This document shows, piece by piece, positions 1 to 7,946 of a stretch of 36,678 nucleotides of DNA. The notes beneath the pieces were generated by a model. The model was not told the DNA's origin and ran no database searches. It was given only the letters and a program-made list of their open reading frames with translations. The first letter of the stretch is position 1; each line of letters begins with the position of its first letter. The translations under genes and the position numbers were made by a program. Source of the stretch: Pseudomonas syringae (lineage in GTDB: Bacteria; Pseudomonadota; Gammaproteobacteria; Pseudomonadales; Pseudomonadaceae); contig NZ_WKCB01000057.1 of the NCBI RefSeq assembly GCF_021606685.1, forward strand, positions 1 to 36,678. The letters run 5' to 3'.

Positions 1-80
1 TGGACGCGGGGGTTGCTGTACGTGTGTCCCCTCGCGGCCCCCCCGGCACTGTGGTGTGCGTCACACGCCCCAGCGCGGGC

Positions 81-125
81 AAGCCCGCTCGCCACACAAG
101 CCCGCTCGCCACAACAGCCCGCTCG
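81..125. repeat. Short tandem repeat with REP-like core
   Basis: A 17-base unit, AAGCCCGCTCGCCACAC, occurs at 81-97, again with one change at 98-114, and partly at 115-125. The core AAGCCCGCTCGCCACA resembles one arm of Pseudomonas REP elements. It lies immediately past the stop codon of the DUF2069-like gene. It may be a degraded REP cluster; no clear hairpin partner is visible apart from GCGGGC at 75-80. Confidence 0.5.
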
Positions 126-126
126 A

Positions 127-531
127 TTATTCAGCCAGGCGCCGATTGAGCTGGTGCCGCCAGCGCACATACAACAGCGCCGTACAAAACACCGCCAGGC
201 TCGCGAGCATCTCAAGCACCCCGAACCACTGGCGGTTCGGGTCGTAGGCGGCCAGCGCGCCCTTGATGAAATACAGGTTCACCACAAAGCACATCCACGA
301 ATGCCCGCGCGCGCTGCCCAGCAACATCCCCGGCGCGAGCACCAGCAAGGGCACCAGCTCGATCAGCAGGATCACCCACGGCCGTGCCCCGTGCAGGTCG
401 GCGATGAACAGGTAATACCCGCATAGCAAACCCACCAAACCCAGGAACGCCAGCAGGCTCAATACCCGTGCTGCTTTTACACGTGGCTCCAGCCACGCCT
501 GGGGCGGCAGGACCTTAGGCTTTCTGGCCAC
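127..531 (-). CDS. DUF2069-family inner-membrane protein
   Basis: Small integral membrane protein of about 134 residues with four hydrophobic stretches, starting after a basic N-terminus (VARKPKVLPPQ). Size, segment layout and the aromatic loop 'YDPNRQWFGVLEM' fit the DUF2069 family, whose function is unknown. I chose the GTG at 531 because the reading frame upstream of it has proline/cysteine-rich content typical of antisense DNA; this start overlaps the end of wrbA by 17 bases. In pseudomonads such a gene commonly follows wrbA, so it is probably the last gene of the arsC-wrbA unit. The family call rests on size, topology and position; the role is unknown. Confidence 0.7.
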   Translation of the reverse strand: MARKPKVLPPQAWLEPRVKAARVLSLLAFLGLVGLLCGYYLFIADLHGARPWVILLIELVPLLVLAPGMLLGSARGHSWMCFVVNLYFIKGALAAYDPNRQWFGVLEMLASLAVFCTALLYVRWRHQLNRRLAE

Positions 532-1129
532 GGCCGTTCTCCAGCAGCGTGGCGGTGGTGGCCAAGCGCAGGCCAAGGGCGCGGCACAGGGCGATTTCAT
601 GTTGATCGAGCAAGCGCTTGCCGTCCGGCCCGGCATGGTGGCTGGCGCCATACGGCGTGCCGCCGCCCTGGGTGTCGAGCAGGGCCTGTTCGCTGTAGGG
701 CAGGCCGGTGATCAGCATGCCGTGGTGCAACAGCGGCAGCAGCATCGACATCAACGTGGTTTCCTGGCCACCGTGCAGGCTGGCGGTGGAGGTGAATACG
801 CCTGCCGGCTTGCCGACGAGGGCACCGGTGAGCCACAGGTTGCTGGTGCCGTCGAGGAAGTACTTGAGCGGCGCGGCCATATTGCCAAAGCGCGTCGGGC
901 TGCCCAGGGCCAGGCCCGAGCAGTGCTTGAGGTCATCCAGGCTGGCGTACAGCGCGCCTTCGTCCGGGATGCTCGGCGCCACGGCTTCACACTCGGTGGA
1001 GACCGCCGGCACGGTGCGCAAACGCGCTTCCATTCCGCCTTGCTCGATACCCCGCGCAATCTGCCGGGCCATTTCGCTGACCGAGCCATTGCGGCTGTAA
1101 TACAGCACCAGCACATACGGCGTCGTCAC
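515..1129 (-). CDS. wrbA: NAD(P)H:quinone oxidoreductase, WrbA family
   Basis: Flavodoxin-like enzyme of 204 residues. The family reduces quinones by two electrons with FMN and NAD(P)H in the cytoplasm, avoiding semiquinone radicals. The N-terminal phosphate-binding loop is seen as LYYSRNGSVSEMA (about residues 9-21). The GSPTRFGNM segment (about 76-84), TSTASLHGGQETT (about 113-125) and the late HHGM segment are characteristic of WrbA-type flavoproteins. Length is close to the usual ~200 residues. The ATG overlaps the stop codon of the upstream ArsC-like gene by 4 bases, indicating translational coupling. The downstream DUF2069-like gene overlaps its 3' end. Confidence 0.92.
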   Translation of the reverse strand: MTTPYVLVLYYSRNGSVSEMARQIARGIEQGGMEARLRTVPAVSTECEAVAPSIPDEGALYASLDDLKHCSGLALGSPTRFGNMAAPLKYFLDGTSNLWLTGALVGKPAGVFTSTASLHGGQETTLMSMLLPLLHHGMLITGLPYSEQALLDTQGGGTPYGASHHAGPDGKRLLDQHEIALCRALGLRLATTATLLENGRGQKA

Positions 1130-1479
1130 GGCAGGATCTCCAGCACGTTTTCCGGCGGGCGGCCAATGATGGCTTTATCGGCGGTTTCCAGGATTGGGCG
1201 TTCCATCAGCTTGGGATGCTCGGCGATGGCGGCAATCAGCTGTGCTTCGCTCAAGGTGGCGTCGGCCAGGTTGAGGGTTTTGTATTCGTCTTCGCCGGTG
1301 CGCAGCAGTTGGCGTGCACCGATGCCCAGCTTGGCCAGCAGGGCCTTCAATTGCGCGGCGTTCAGCGGGGTTTCCAGGTAGCGCACCACGGTCGGGGTGA
1401 GGCCGCGGGCTTCCAGCAGTTCGAGCGCACCGCGGGATTTCGAGCAGCGCGGGTTGTGATAAAGCGTCAGATCGGTCAT
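1126..1479 (-). CDS. arsC: ArsC-family (glutaredoxin-dependent) arsenate reductase-like protein
   Basis: Protein of 117 residues of the ArsC/Spx thioredoxin-fold family. The N-terminal motif LYHNPRCSKSR places the catalytic cysteine at residue 12. The later segment 'LMERPILETADKAIIGRPPE' carries the ERPI and GRP signature found in arsenate reductases. ArsC reduces arsenate to arsenite with glutathione and glutaredoxin. No arsR or arsB lies nearby, so this is the stand-alone chromosomal type, and its physiological substrate in Pseudomonas may not be arsenate. It is first in an overlapping unit with wrbA and the DUF2069-like gene. Confidence 0.88.
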   Translation of the reverse strand: MTDLTLYHNPRCSKSRGALELLEARGLTPTVVRYLETPLNAAQLKALLAKLGIGARQLLRTGEDEYKTLNLADATLSEAQLIAAIAEHPKLMERPILETADKAIIGRPPENVLEILP

Positions 1480-1511
1480 GTGCGGGTCGCATCTTGCGTA
1501 AGGTGGCGGGT

Positions 1512-1540
1512 ATTCTACCTGCGCTGCGCGCCGTCCTTAA
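1512..1540 (-). promoter_or_regulatory. Candidate sigma-70 promoter of the arsC-wrbA unit
   Basis: Read on the minus strand, TTAAGG (1535-1540) is followed after 17 bases by TAGAAT (1512-1517), 33 bases upstream of the arsC ATG. The -10 matches the consensus at five of six positions but the -35 is weak. Position and spacing are reasonable; this is only a motif match. Confidence 0.3.
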
Positions 1541-1594
1541 ACCGTTAGAGGCGATAGGTCGCAGCCAACGTTCATTTTTGCGAAGGATTACCCC

Positions 1595-2056
1595 ATGACA
1601 AGGCGACTGATCGGTGCATTGGCGATCATCACAACCCTGCTGCTCAGCGGCTGCGGTAACGATTACGGCGTAGACCAATACGGCCAGAAAGTCGCGGCCG
1701 AACGCCTGGATAAACAGTGGGTGGTAGTCAACTACTGGGCCGAATGGTGTGGCCCGTGCCGTACGGAAATCCCGGAACTCAATGCCTTGGCAGAGCAGCT
1801 CAAAGGGCAGGGCGTGGGCGTGTTCGGGGTTAACTTCGACAATGTGCAGGGTGAAGAGCTGAAAGCGGCCAGCGAGAAACTGGGCATCAAGTTCACCGTA
1901 CTGGCGCAGAACCCGGAGGTGATCTTTGATATTCCCCGCAGCGAAGCGTTGCCGGTGACCTACATCATTGATGACAAGGGCAAGGTACGCGAGCAGATGA
2001 TGGGGGAGCAGACGGCGGAAGGTGTAATCGCCAAACTCAAGGCCTTGCGCGGTTAA
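1595..2056 (+). CDS. TlpA-like thioredoxin-fold lipoprotein
   Basis: Protein of 153 residues with a lipoprotein signal peptide: basic MTRR, hydrophobic core, lipobox LLSGC with the lipidated cysteine at residue 20. The mature part is a thioredoxin fold with the motif WAEWCGPC (C52, C55), typical of TlpA/ResA-type proteins that reduce disulfides outside the cytoplasm, for example during cytochrome c maturation. A cis-proline is likely at 'EALPVTYIID'. A GAAGGA ribosome site lies upstream of the ATG. It is a single gene divergent from arsC, followed by a REP pair. The redox partner cannot be told from this window. The residue after the lipid cysteine is Gly, which does not give a strong inner-membrane retention signal. 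Confidence 0.88.
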   Translation: MTRRLIGALAIITTLLLSGCGNDYGVDQYGQKVAAERLDKQWVVVNYWAEWCGPCRTEIPELNALAEQLKGQGVGVFGVNFDNVQGEELKAASEKLGIKFTVLAQNPEVIFDIPRSEALPVTYIIDDKGKVREQMMGEQTAEGVIAKLKALRG

Positions 2057-2072
2057 AGCAACACCGCTAATC

Positions 2073-2168
2073 AAATGTGGGAGGGGGCTTGCTCCCGATA
2101 GCGGTGTGTCAGTTAGCTAATATATTGACTGACACACTGCCATCGGGGGCAAGCCCCCTCCCACATTT
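2073..2168. repeat. Paired inverted REP elements (REPIN-like)
   Basis: The outer arms, AAATGTGGGAGGGGGCTTGC... and its near-complement ...GCAAGCCCCCTCCCACATTT, pair over about 27 bases. An inner pair, GTGTGTCAGT / ACTGACACAC, closes on an AT-rich loop, so the whole 96-base element can fold as one long hairpin. The core GTGGGAGGGGGCTTG is typical of P. fluorescens-group REP sequences. It lies between the convergent ends of the thioredoxin lipoprotein and the META lipoprotein genes and could also end transcription from both sides. Confidence 0.85.
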
Positions 2169-2197
2169 TGATCTCACTAGACCCAAGGCCGGTGCTG

Positions 2198-2602
2198 TCA
2201 GCCCTCTTCGAGCCACAAGCGAATTGGCTTGCCTTCAGCGGGCCAGAAACGGGTTTGCTCGATCGGCGAAATATCCCAGCGTTGCACGCCCTGCAGCGCC
2301 TGGAAGAAGCGGTGCTCCTGCTCCATCAGGGCTTCGGCGCAGAGTTTGCGGGTACTGCCGATCTTGCCGAAGCTGAGCGTATTGCCATCGAGGGTGTACG
2401 GCGCAAACCAGTGGTTGCAGCCGCCGTTGCCATAGGCACGACCATCAGCGCCCAGGGTGACGGTCAGGTGCGCGTAGTCCATCAACGGCCGCTCACCAAT
2501 CCATTCCACCACGTAGCTGTGATCCTGCTTGAGCTTGACCGCATCACCGGCGCAGCCCGTCAGGGCCGCGCCGAGGGCGGCGAGCAGCAGCAGGCCTCTC
2601 AT
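2198..2602 (-). CDS. META/HslJ-domain lipoprotein
   Basis: Protein of 134 residues from the ATG at 2602. The signal peptide MRGLLLLAALGAALTGC ends in the lipobox LTGC, with the lipidated cysteine at residue 17. The mature part has features of the META/HslJ family: 'DGRAYGNGGCNHWFAPY' and a following 'STRKLC...' segment with a conserved second cysteine. The family sits in the envelope and is linked to heat and antibiotic resistance in E. coli (HslJ); the molecular role is unknown. The start codon overlaps the stop of the upstream four-cysteine protein by 4 bases (ATGA), so the two are co-translated. A start six codons earlier exists but would spoil the signal peptide. Confidence 0.8.
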   Translation of the reverse strand: MRGLLLLAALGAALTGCAGDAVKLKQDHSYVVEWIGERPLMDYAHLTVTLGADGRAYGNGGCNHWFAPYTLDGNTLSFGKIGSTRKLCAEALMEQEHRFFQALQGVQRWDISPIEQTRFWPAEGKPIRLWLEEG

Positions 2603-3039
2603 TGCGCGGCCTTCTGGCATGTCGGGCAGCGGTGCTTGTCGCCTTCGCTGGCCCAGCCGAGTTCTTTGATGCGCGCGTTGGCGGCCGGCTGCAGCGGCTC
2701 TTTGGTCAACTTGGTTTCCACCGCGAATTCAAACTCCAGCACGCTCTCGCAGCTGTCGCAGTTGACCTTCCAGGTGTGAATCTCCAACTCGCCGAATTTC
2801 GGCCCCTGGGCCATCGCGACCCATTGGCCCGCCGGGCGGATGGAATAGCGTGCATCGCCTTCGACGGTCAGGCGCATCGACAGGGTTTTACTGCCGCGCA
2901 GGGTAACGATCAGCACGTCACCGTGCTTGATCGAGCCACCGTTGCCGGTGACCTGGTAACGGCCCGGCACCAGGGCGCGGCATTCGATCAGGGTGTGTTG
3001 CGGGCTCAGCAAGCTGAAGCGGAAATCGTGTTCGGCCAT
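2599..3039 (-). CDS. Conserved small protein with two CxxC pairs, function unknown
   Basis: Protein of 146 residues. The ATG at 3039 is chosen because GGAGGA sits 4 bases upstream; an earlier ATG at 3063 lacks this. The body looks beta-rich ('IKHGDVLIVTLRGSKTLSMR'). Near the C-terminus are CDSC (C94, C97) and CPTC (C138, C141), a likely zinc-ribbon-type metal site. There is no signal peptide, so it is probably cytoplasmic. It overlaps the downstream META lipoprotein gene by 4 bases. I do not recognise the family. Confidence 0.7.
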   Translation of the reverse strand: MAEHDFRFSLLSPQHTLIECRALVPGRYQVTGNGGSIKHGDVLIVTLRGSKTLSMRLTVEGDARYSIRPAGQWVAMAQGPKFGELEIHTWKVNCDSCESVLEFEFAVETKLTKEPLQPAANARIKELGWASEGDKHRCPTCQKAAQ

Positions 3040-3110
3040 GGATCCTCCAAATAGGCGCGGCATCCTATCACGGGTGCCGGCTCATCATGAGCCTGCAATG
3101 TGACCGCTGA

Positions 3111-4100
3111 TCATCCCTCAACCAGGTTCTGCGCACGGCCCTCGGCCCACGCCGCAATATTGGCCAGCGTGGTGCCGGCGATCGCTGCCAGGGCCTCGCG
3201 GGTGAGGAACGCCTGGTGCGCGGTGACGATCACGTTGGGGAAGGTCAGCAGGCGCGCAAGCACGTCGTCCTGCAGGGGCAGGTCCGAGCGGTCCTCGAAG
3301 AACAGCTGGGCTTCTTCCTCATACACGTCCAGCCCCAGGTAGCCGAGTTGACCGTCCTTGAGTGCGTCGATCAATGCCGGCGTGTCGACCAGGGCGCCGC
3401 GCCCGGTGTTGATCAGCATCGCGCCGGGCTGCATCGCGGCGAGCGAGCGGGCGTTGATCAGGTGTTGGCTGTCGGCGGTCAGCGGGCAGTGCAGGCTGAT
3501 GATCTGCGCCTGCGCGAGCAGCTCCGGCAGGCTCACGTACTGCGCGCCGAGGGCCAGGACGTGCGGGTTGGGGTAAGGGTCATGGGCCAGCAAGCGGCAA
3601 CCGAAACCGGCCATGATCTTGGCGAATGTGGCGCCGATCTGGCCGGTGCCGACCACGCCGACGGTCTTGCCGACCAGGTCGAAACCGGTCAGGCCGTGCA
3701 GGCTGAAGTCGCCATCACGGGTGCGGTTGTAGGCGCGGTGCAGGCGGCGGTTGAGGGCGAGGATCAGCGCCACCGCGTGTTCGGCCACCGCGTGGGGTGA
3801 ATAGGCGGGCACGCGCACGATGGTCAGGCCCAGGCGCTTGGCGGCGGCCAGGTCCACGTGGTTGTAGCCGGCCGAGCGCAGGGCGATCAGCCGAGTGCCA
3901 CCCTGGGCCAGTTGCTCCAGCACCGGGGCGCTGAGGTCGTCGTTGATAAACGCGCAGACCACTTCATGCTGTTCGGCCAACGCCACGGTGTCGAGGTTCA
4001 GTCGGGCGGGCTGGAACTGCAGTTCCAGGCCCGACGGCAGAGGCTCGCCGAGGAAACTCTCGCGGTCGTAGGTTTGGCTGCTGAAAAGAATCACACGCAT
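3111..4100 (-). CDS. ldhA: D-2-hydroxyacid dehydrogenase (fermentative D-lactate dehydrogenase type)
   Basis: Protein of 329 residues, the usual length of LdhA. It interconverts pyruvate and D-lactate with NADH in the cytoplasm. The dinucleotide-binding motif VGVVGTGQIGATFA is seen at about residues 147-160. The catalytic arginine (INTGRGALVD), glutamate (LDVYEEE) and histidine (TAHQAFLT) segments of the D-2-hydroxyacid dehydrogenase family are all present. Translation from the ATG at 4100 is preceded by GGGAG; the open frame further upstream is REP sequence and shadow coding. It lies just downstream of gacS on the same strand, separated by a REP pair, the same neighbourhood as ldhA-gacS in P. 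aeruginosa. Confidence 0.93.
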   Translation of the reverse strand: MRVILFSSQTYDRESFLGEPLPSGLELQFQPARLNLDTVALAEQHEVVCAFINDDLSAPVLEQLAQGGTRLIALRSAGYNHVDLAAAKRLGLTIVRVPAYSPHAVAEHAVALILALNRRLHRAYNRTRDGDFSLHGLTGFDLVGKTVGVVGTGQIGATFAKIMAGFGCRLLAHDPYPNPHVLALGAQYVSLPELLAQAQIISLHCPLTADSQHLINARSLAAMQPGAMLINTGRGALVDTPALIDALKDGQLGYLGLDVYEEEAQLFFEDRSDLPLQDDVLARLLTFPNVIVTAHQAFLTREALAAIAGTTLANIAAWAEGRAQNLVEG

Positions 4101-4143
4101 AAAAAAGCTCCCTGCACAGTATCTGTTGGCGAGGCTGATCAAC

Positions 4144-4232
4144 TGTGGGAAGGGGCTTGCCCCCGATAGCGGTGTATCAGTCGAACTCTCTGTAACTGAC
4201 AGACCGTAATCGGGGGCAAGGCCCCTCCCACA
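4144..4232. repeat. Second paired inverted REP element (REPIN-like)
   Basis: TGTGGGAAGGGGCTTGCCCC (4144 onward) pairs with GGGGCAAGGCCCCTCCCACA ending at 4232. Inner arms around GTATCAGT / ACTGACAGAC are less perfect than in the element at 2073-2168. Both share the same core. It fills the gap between the end of gacS and the start of ldhA. Confidence 0.85.
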
Positions 4233-4257
4233 TGAAGCCGTGCGTATTGAATAACGG

Positions 4258-7011
4258 TCAGGCGCTGACCCGCGCTTCACTGGCCAAGCGCGCGATGGCC
4301 ATTTCCAGCTCGTCCAGTGCGCTCGTGGCCTTGGCGTCGTCCTGTTTGAGCAGGGTTTCGGCGCGTTGGCACGCAGCGCGCAGTTGCGGCACGCCACAGT
4401 AGCGGGTGGCGCCATGCAGGCGGTGGACGCGTTCGATCAGGGCGTTGTTGTCACGGGCGTCACGGGCGAGGTTGATGGCCTGGCGGTCGGCGTCCAGGGA
4501 GGCCAGCAGCATGGAGAGCATATCGGCGGCCAGGTCGGCTTTACCGGCGGCCAGGCGCAGGCCCTCTTCGTGGTCCAGTACCGGCAGTTGCACGCCAGGC
4601 CCGGTGCCCTCCGCGCTGCGTTCCGGCCCCTGGTTGCGCAGGGCCAGGCCGGTCCATTTCAACACCACTTGGGCCAGCTGCCGCTCGCTGATGGGTTTGG
4701 TCAGGTAATCGTCCATGCCGCTTTGCAGCAAGGCGCGTTTCTCGTTGGCCATGGCGTGGGCAGTGAGGGCGACCACCGGCAATGGCGTGCCGTGGCGCTC
4801 GCTTTCCCACTGGCGGATGGCTTCGGTGCTCTGGCGGCCGTCCATGCCGGGCATTTGCACGTCCATCAGCACCAGGTCGAAGGTGTCTTGTTTCACCGCG
4901 TCGACCGCTGCATAACCGCTGTCCACCGCCCGCACCTTGGCGCCCATGTCTTCGAGCAGGGTTTGCACCAGCAGCAGGTTCGCCGGGTTGTCATCCACGC
5001 ACAGTACGCGTGGCGCACGGCTGGCCAGCGGTTCGCCGGGTTCGCTGCGCGACGGGCGCGGGCTGATCAGGTCGGCGAGCGCGCGGCGCAGCTTGCGGGT
5101 GCAGGCGGGTTTGGCCTGCAGCTGGCTGTTGGGGTTGGGCACCGCCTGGTTGAACAGCATCTGTTCGGTGGTAGGGCACAGCACCAACACCTTGCAGCCC
5201 AGGTGTTCGAGGTCCCACAGGTGCTGGTTGAGGCGTTCGGGCGGAATGTCATTGGCGGTGACGCCGAGTACCGCGAGGTCAATGGCCAGCTCGGTCTGAT
5301 GGGCGCTGGTGATGCCGTTGGTCAGGCTTTCCAGGGTGTTGAACGGGGTGACTTCCAGGCCGCAGTCTTCCAGCTGATGTTGCAAGGCCTGGCGCGCCAG
5401 TTCATGGTTTTCCAGCACGGCCACGCGATGGCCCAGCAGTGGCGCGCACGGCAGGTCTTCGACGTCATCGCGGGTCTTGGGCAGGTTCAGGCTGATCCAG
5501 AATTCCGAGCCTTCGCCGGGCGTGCTGTCGACGCCGATCTCGCCGCCCATCTGCTCGATCAAGCGCTTGGAAATCACCAGGCCCAGCCCCGTGCCGCCGG
5601 GTTGGCGCGACAGCGAGTTGTCCGCCTGGCTGAAGGCCTGGAACAGCGCGCGCACATCCTGGCTGGACAGGCCGATGCCGGTGTCCTGCACGCTGATGCG
5701 CAATTGCACGCTGTCTTGCTGCTCGTCTTCGATCATCGCGCGGGCGACGATGGTGCCCTCGCGGGTGAACTTGATCGCGTTGCTGATCAAGTTGGTCAGG
5801 ATCTGCTTGAGCCGCAGCGGGTCACCCACCAGCGCCAACGGGGTGTCGCGGTAGACCAGGCTCACCAGTTCCAGCTGCTTGGCATGCGCGGCGGGGGCGA
5901 GGATGGTCAGCGTGTCCTGCAGCAAGTCCCGCAGGTTGAACGGGATGCTGTCGAGTACCAGCTTGCCGGCTTCGATTTTCGAGAAGTCGAGGATCTCGTT
6001 GATGATGCCGAGCAGGTTGTCGGCCGACTTTTCGATCGTGCCCAGGTAGTCCAGCTGGCGTGGGGTCAGTTCGCTTTTTTGCAGCAAGTGGGTGAAACCG
6101 AGGATACCGTTGAGCGGTGTGCGGATTTCATGGCTCATGTTGGCCAGGAACTCCGACTTGATGCGGCTGGCCTCCAGGGCCTCTTTGCGCGCCAGGTCCA
6201 GCTCGATGTTCTGGATCTCGATGGTTTCCAGGTTCTGGCGCACGTCTTCGGTGGCCTGTTCGATGCTGTGTTGCAATTCTTCCTGGGCGTTTTGCAGGGT
6301 TTCGGCCATGCGATTGATGCCCGAGGCGAGCTGGTCCAGCTCCTGGCTACCCAAGGCGGGCAGGCGGGTTTCCAGGTTGCCGTCCTTGAGCTGGGCCACG
6401 GCTTGCTTGATCAGCCCTATCGGCGAATTGATGCTGCGGCTGATGCGCAGGGCCAGGGCGGCGGTGCAGGCCAGGCCGATGGCTATCAGCAGCAGGCTGG
6501 CGAACAGGCTGCGGTAGCCGCGCAGCAACATCCCGTTGTGGGACAACTCCACCTCGACCCAGCCGAGCAGGCGGTCGGCTTCATCGGGAATCAGCTCGCC
6601 CGCCAGGTTGCGATGGCGGCCGAATACCGGCAGCAGGTAGCGCGTGGCGTCACTGCCGGTGCGCTGCAACAATTGCGAGCTGTTGCCGATCGGCGGCGGG
6701 TTGAGCATGGTCGGGCCCGCGTGGGCCAGGGGCGTGCGGTCCGGGCCGAGGAAGGCCACGGTGCGCACGTCCTGCTGCTCCAGGGATTGGGTGGCAATGC
6801 GCTCCAGCAGTTCGGTGTTGCGCGCGCTCAGGGCAGGCGCCACCAGCGGTGCGAGCTGTTCGGAGATCATCTCGCCGCGTTGCAGCAACTGCGACTGTAA
6901 TTCCGAGAGCTGCATCCAGGTGAAGTAGCCCCCCAACAAGCAGGCCATCAGGCTGGTCGGTAATAAGGTCAGCAACAGTACGCGGCCTTTTATCCCCATT
7001 CTTTTAAGCAC
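4258..7011 (-). CDS. gacS: Hybrid sensor kinase GacS (BarA-type)
   Basis: Tripartite hybrid kinase of 917 residues, exactly the length I know for fluorescent Pseudomonas GacS. It phosphorylates GacA, which drives the Rsm small RNAs controlling secondary metabolism, biofilm and virulence traits. Order: TM1 (about 10-32), periplasmic loop, TM2 (about 166-190), HAMP, coiled linker (about 235-285), His-kinase domain with H294 (SHEIRTPLNG), N-box (NLISNAIKF), DTGIGL and GGTGLGL boxes, a degenerate receiver-like stretch (about 527-650), receiver with D717 (LVLMDVQMPG), and a C-terminal HPt domain with H863 (HRLHGATRYCG). All three phosphorelay residues are intact, so the protein should be functional. 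gacS is a common site of loss-of-function changes in cultured pseudomonads; none is seen here. Confidence 0.96.
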   Translation of the reverse strand: MLKRMGIKGRVLLLTLLPTSLMACLLGGYFTWMQLSELQSQLLQRGEMISEQLAPLVAPALSARNTELLERIATQSLEQQDVRTVAFLGPDRTPLAHAGPTMLNPPPIGNSSQLLQRTGSDATRYLLPVFGRHRNLAGELIPDEADRLLGWVEVELSHNGMLLRGYRSLFASLLLIAIGLACTAALALRISRSINSPIGLIKQAVAQLKDGNLETRLPALGSQELDQLASGINRMAETLQNAQEELQHSIEQATEDVRQNLETIEIQNIELDLARKEALEASRIKSEFLANMSHEIRTPLNGILGFTHLLQKSELTPRQLDYLGTIEKSADNLLGIINEILDFSKIEAGKLVLDSIPFNLRDLLQDTLTILAPAAHAKQLELVSLVYRDTPLALVGDPLRLKQILTNLISNAIKFTREGTIVARAMIEDEQQDSVQLRISVQDTGIGLSSQDVRALFQAFSQADNSLSRQPGGTGLGLVISKRLIEQMGGEIGVDSTPGEGSEFWISLNLPKTRDDVEDLPCAPLLGHRVAVLENHELARQALQHQLEDCGLEVTPFNTLESLTNGITSAHQTELAIDLAVLGVTANDIPPERLNQHLWDLEHLGCKVLVLCPTTEQMLFNQAVPNPNSQLQAKPACTRKLRRALADLISPRPSRSEPGEPLASRAPRVLCVDDNPANLLLVQTLLEDMGAKVRAVDSGYAAVDAVKQDTFDLVLMDVQMPGMDGRQSTEAIRQWESERHGTPLPVVALTAHAMANEKRALLQSGMDDYLTKPISERQLAQVVLKWTGLALRNQGPERSAEGTGPGVQLPVLDHEEGLRLAAGKADLAADMLSMLLASLDADRQAINLARDARDNNALIERVHRLHGATRYCGVPQLRAACQRAETLLKQDDAKATSALDELEMAIARLASEARVSA

Positions 7012-7217
7012 GCCACTCTCCTGCTACCACGGTGTTGTCGATGATCGTTACGGGCATCCGGCCCGTACCACTTGCGCAGTGTAGCCACATGCGCGGTGTG
7101 GAATCTTGCAAAATTAATGACCGGCGGCAATCTTCAGGCCATTGGGTGCCGGATGGCGATTGCCTGGCGCCGATGAATCTTGAATAATCGGCGATTGAGA
7201 ATGACTTGCAGACGCTA

Positions 7218-7946
7218 ATGACTCCCGCAGCAGTTGGCCTACCCAGTATCCTGACCATCGAAGATGACCCCGTGCTGGGCGCCTATGTCCATGAGCACCT
7301 GGGACGCTGTGGCTTCGACGTCACCTGGTGCCAGAACGGCCAGCAAGGCCTGCAGATGGCGCGCGACCGGGTATTCGATGTGGTGCTGATGGACATCCTG
7401 CTGCCGGGGCTCGATGGCTTGTCGGTGCTCACCCACCTGCGCGAAAGCCATTCGATCCCTGTGATCCTGATGTCTGCGCTGGGGGCCGAAGCCGACCGTG
7501 TCAGTGGTTTTCGCCTGGGCGCCGACGATTACCTGCCCAAACCGTTCAGCATGATCGAACTGCGCGTGCGCATTGAAGCCATCCTGCGGCGCGTGGCTCT
7601 GGATCGGCGCCCGTTGTCCAGCCTGGCGCCGATGCGCGACGACGCCCGCACCCTGCGCTTTGACGATGAATTGTGCGATGTCTTTTATCAGGCGCACTGG
7701 GCCAGCCTGACCCGCAGCGAATACCGGCTGCTGGAAACCCTGCATCGCAACAGCGAAGAAGTCCTCAGCAAAGCCTTCCTTTACCAGCACGTGTTGCAGC
7801 GTGGTTATGCCCCCCATGACCGCAGCCTCGACATGCATATCAGCCAAATCCGCCGCAAGCTCAAGGCCATCGGTTACACCGAGCGCGAAGTGCGCACGGT
7901 ATGGGGCAAAGGCTATGTGCTGAGCGGTCACGACGATGGGTGTTGA
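7218..7946 (+). CDS. OmpR/PhoB-family response regulator (PirR-like by position)
   Basis: Response regulator of 242 residues from the ATG at 7218; a TTG at 7206 is an alternative. The receiver domain (about 11-125) has the acidic cluster E15-D16-D17, phospho-acceptor D59 (VVLMDILLPG) and K108 (YLPKPF). The C-terminal winged helix (about 145-240) ends in the OmpR-type segment 'VRTVWGKGYVLSG'. It overlaps the following kinase gene by 11 bases, a typical pair. In P. aeruginosa the pair next to gacS is PirR-PirS, which controls the ferric-enterobactin receptor PirA. No TonB receptor gene follows here, so the target is uncertain. Confidence 0.88.
   Translation: MTPAAVGLPSILTIEDDPVLGAYVHEHLGRCGFDVTWCQNGQQGLQMARDRVFDVVLMDILLPGLDGLSVLTHLRESHSIPVILMSALGAEADRVSGFRLGADDYLPKPFSMIELRVRIEAILRRVALDRRPLSSLAPMRDDARTLRFDDELCDVFYQAHWASLTRSEYRLLETLHRNSEEVLSKAFLYQHVLQRGYAPHDRSLDMHISQIRRKLKAIGYTEREVRTVWGKGYVLSGHDDGC

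Noticed and set aside
4366..6900. An 844-codon open frame on the plus strand, opposite gacS
   Set aside because: It mirrors gacS codon structure. The product is Gly/Ala/Gln/Val/His-rich with no domain, and GC-rich antisense frames of this kind are common.
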